A stretch of DNA of 64,000 bases from Promicromonospora sukumoe 327MFSha3.1 (lineage in GTDB: Bacteria; Actinomycetota; Actinomycetes; Actinomycetales; Cellulomonadaceae), in NCBI RefSeq assembly GCF_000385135.1, contig NZ_ARQM01000013.1, positions 62,001-126,000 of the forward strand, in the 5' to 3' direction. Made by a program: the position numbers and the translations under genes. Below, piece by piece: positions 63,808 to 64,000 of this stretch; positions within the stretch are counted from its first letter, which is position 1; every line of letters begins with the position of its first letter. The notes below the pieces were generated by a model. The model was given only the letters and a program-made list of their open reading frames with translations, was not told the DNA's origin and made no database searches.

Positions 63808-64000
63808 TCACGGCTGCTGGTTGTTGACCGTGGCCGTCTCCAGGGCACCGACCGAGAGGTCGTGCTTCTCCAGGATCTCGGCGTAGGTTCCGTCGTCGAT
63901 CAGGCTCTGCAGAGCGGCCTGGTAGGCACGGACGAGCTCGACGTCGCCCTTCAGGAACCGGAAGCCCAGGGGCGTCGGGTTGATGATCTCGGTGTTGGCC
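63808..64000 (-). CDS. Amino-acid-type ABC transporter substrate-binding protein, C-terminal end
   Basis: Only the last 64 or so codons are inside the window; the rest lies to the right. The translation ends LGFRFLKGDVELVRAYQAALQ then SLIDDGTYAEILEKHDLSVGALE and a stop at 63808. The pattern of a final helix with DGTYAEILEKHDL is typical of family-3 (polar amino acid) binding proteins. The terminal VNNQQP is normal. Cargo cannot be told. Confidence 0.85.
   Translation of the reverse strand, partial: ANTEIINPTPLGFRFLKGDVELVRAYQAALQSLIDDGTYAEILEKHDLSVGALETATVNNQQP

Overview
The window reads as chromosome of a very GC-rich Gram-positive actinomycete. Third codon positions are almost all G or C, GTG and TTG starts are common, and leaderless-looking promoters occur. 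The conserved eno-ftsB-DUF501-ppx run, a ClgR-like regulator, an ECF42-type sigma factor with its YCII partner, and secreted polysaccharide enzymes suggest Micrococcales, probably near Promicromonosporaceae or Cellulomonadaceae. That placement is inference. No phage, IS element or CRISPR array was seen, and no stretch over 300 bases lacks a gene.

Layout. 1-5.1 kb: end of a secreted beta-helix protein, an FKBP isomerase, a LysR regulator divergent from an EamA exporter, and a LacI regulator. 5.1-15.4 kb: a carbohydrate locus. Seven minus-strand genes overlap or nearly touch (a 3-hydroxyisobutyrate dehydrogenase-like reductase, two GHL6-type glycosidase-like enzymes, a 2-hydroxyacid dehydrogenase and a CUT1 sugar importer). 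A hydroxypyruvate isomerase-like gene diverges from them across a region with two LacI-style palindromes. 15.4-24.8 kb: ECF42 sigma/YCII, GH15 enzyme, hydrolase/TetR/membrane protein, Bax inhibitor-1 protein, ABC exporter. 25-35.5 kb: RND pump, MFS/MarR pair, small protein with an ArsR-type regulator, a ClpP homologue lacking its catalytic serine facing a ClgR-like regulator, and a short UvrA paralogue.

35.6-41.6 kb: a tRNA with UAA anticodon but a short variable loop, then eno, ftsB, DUF501, ppx and ndh. 41.7-52 kb: a MacB-like ABC pair with 11-bp phased repeats upstream, then a peptide importer operon that continues into a class I glutamine amidotransferase and a beta-lactamase-fold hydrolase without signal peptide. 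52-64 kb: an AMP-dependent ligase, an AbiE toxin-antitoxin pair under a strong palindrome, kynureninase, a large GH87-type secreted enzyme, an amidohydrolase overlapping tryptophan 2,3-dioxygenase, hipBA, and the end of an amino-acid-type binding protein.

Two themes recur. First, many gene ends carry long, often perfect inverted repeats with arms of 16-31 bp. At least three repeat families recur, and one member is read in frame inside the dppF-like gene. Second, many regulators have clear palindromic or repeated sites beside them (LacI, MarR, AbiE, Hip, ECF42 and a response-regulator-like array).
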